Part shown: positions 63,396 to 64,000 of the stretch, one piece after another
How positions within the stretch are numbered: the stretch's first letter is position 1
How the letters are laid out: each line of letters opens with the position of its first letter
DNA from: Streptomyces sp. DG1A-41
GTDB lineage: Bacteria; Actinomycetota; Actinomycetes; Streptomycetales; Streptomycetaceae
NCBI RefSeq assembly: GCF_037055355.1
Contig: NZ_CP146350.1
Span: 4,735,001 to 4,799,000 of the forward strand
Length of the DNA stretch: 64,000 nt
Reading direction: 5' to 3'
Translations under genes and position numbers: made by a program
Notes under the pieces: generated by a model
Database searches by the model: none
What the model saw: only the letters and a program-made list of their open reading frames with translations
What the model was told of the DNA's origin: nothing

Positions 63396-64000
63396 ATGAG
63401 CACCCTCTCCTTCAAGGTCCTCGACCTCGACTTCCCGGCCGGCAGCAAGAACAAGACCGCCACGCTCGTCACCGGTGAGCATCAGGCGCTGCTGGTCGAC
63501 GCCGGCTTCACCCGCGCCGACGGCCACCGCCTCGCCGCCGAGATCCTCGACTCCGGCAAGAAGCTGACCACCGTCTTCGTCAGCCACGGCGACCCCGACT
63601 TCTACTTCGGCGCCGAGGTCCTCGCCGACGCCTTCCCCGACGCCGCCTTCGTCGCCACCCCGATCGTCATCGAGCACATCCAGCACTCCTACGAGGGCAA
63701 GCTCAAGGCATGGGCGGTCCTCGGCCCGAACCTGCCCACCCGCCTGGTCGGCCTCACCCCGCTGACCGGCGACCTCACCCTCGAAGGCCACCGCTTCGAG
63801 CTCAAGGGCGGTCCGGCCGGCCTGCCCGACCGCCACTACCTGTGGCAGGCCGAGCACCGTGCCCTCCTCGGAGGCGTCCTGCTCTTCCAGCAGGAGCACG
63901 TCTGGGTCGCCGACACCCCCACCCCCGACGACCGCTCCGCCTGGATCGACCTCCTGGACGAGATGGCCGCCCTCGACCCGCAGCTGGTCGTCCCCGGCCA
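63396..64000 (+). CDS. Metallo-beta-lactamase-fold protein (3' end outside window)
   Basis: The frame starts at ATG 63396 after CAGGAGAC and remains open to the edge (201 codons). VDAGFTRADGHRLAAEILD and VFVSHGDPDFYFGAEVL correspond to the MBL metal-binding region. The canonical HxHxDH is reduced to HGDPDF, so at least two metal ligands are missing. The family is widespread in actinobacteria with a DsbA-like neighbour, and the function is unknown. Confidence 0.85.
   Translation, partial: MSTLSFKVLDLDFPAGSKNKTATLVTGEHQALLVDAGFTRADGHRLAAEILDSGKKLTTVFVSHGDPDFYFGAEVLADAFPDAAFVATPIVIEHIQHSYEGKLKAWAVLGPNLPTRLVGLTPLTGDLTLEGHRFELKGGPAGLPDRHYLWQAEHRALLGGVLLFQQEHVWVADTPTPDDRSAWIDLLDEMAALDPQLVVPG

Overview
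The window is high-GC actinobacterial chromosome, almost certainly Streptomyces. The evidence is the strong third-position GC with long antisense reading frames, frequent GTG/TTG starts with GGAGG-type ribosome binding sites, 4-nt stop/start overlaps, one rare TTA leucine codon, and actinobacterial families (DUF5994, DUF5990, DUF3105, GAF-ANTAR, XRE-STAND-WD40). No rRNA, tRNA, CRISPR array or intact transposable element was seen. The species cannot be named from the sequence.

Layout. 1-9088: a partial membrane protein with a TTA codon, an ABC-2 exporter pair, a frameshifted ABA4-like gene, and a NarL-type two-component system divergent from a MacB/FtsX-type ABC exporter. 9119-17063: a three-gene secreted GH16 operon, a 1279-aa XRE-STAND NTPase with 14 WD40 repeats, and a lipoprotein. 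The same spaced inverted repeat lies upstream of the GH16/STAND divergon and of the lipoprotein. 17102-18836: an ArsR-like regulator divergent from an MFS exporter.

19060-30154 is the most distinctive part. An L-amino-acid-oxidase-like flavoenzyme, a divergent ThDP-dependent 2-oxo-acid enzyme and a PixA/AidA-like protein form a tight operon. A decayed acetyltransferase and a LysR regulator follow, then a five-gene CoA cassette: CaiB/BaiF CoA-transferase, enoyl-CoA hydratase, acetoacetate-decarboxylase-like protein, 3-hydroxyacyl-CoA dehydrogenase and acyl-CoA dehydrogenase. Together they could convert an amino acid to an oxo acid, decarboxylate or ligate it, and process acyl-CoA products.

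30214-41166: a secreted peptidylarginine deiminase with a frameshifted signal peptide, a decayed AraC gene, and a cell-envelope-like cluster (polytopic membrane protein, b561-Mo-cofactor fusion oxidoreductase, methyltransferase, DUF2064 and GT2 glycosyltransferases, OmpR-type two-component system, zinc-ribbon-containing epimerase). 41245-50013: stress-type genes, including a PRC-barrel protein, a desaturase, four DUF5994 genes, GAF-ANTAR, MerR and a single CBS-domain protein. 50061-55886: a cold-shock DEAD-box helicase and CspA, an SpoIIE phosphatase, DUF5990, and a membrane/spermidine-synthase fusion. 55887-59292 is degenerate, with an MFS gene and a LacI regulator whose effector half lies on the opposite strand. 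59293-64000: an OmpR-type two-component system with a probable secreted target gene, a MarR regulator, a DsbA-like protein and a partial metallo-beta-lactamase-fold protein.

Five genes carry apparent single-base indels in short homopolymer runs. This suggests either residual sequencing indels or an unusual amount of gene decay, and the pseudogene calls should be read with that in mind.
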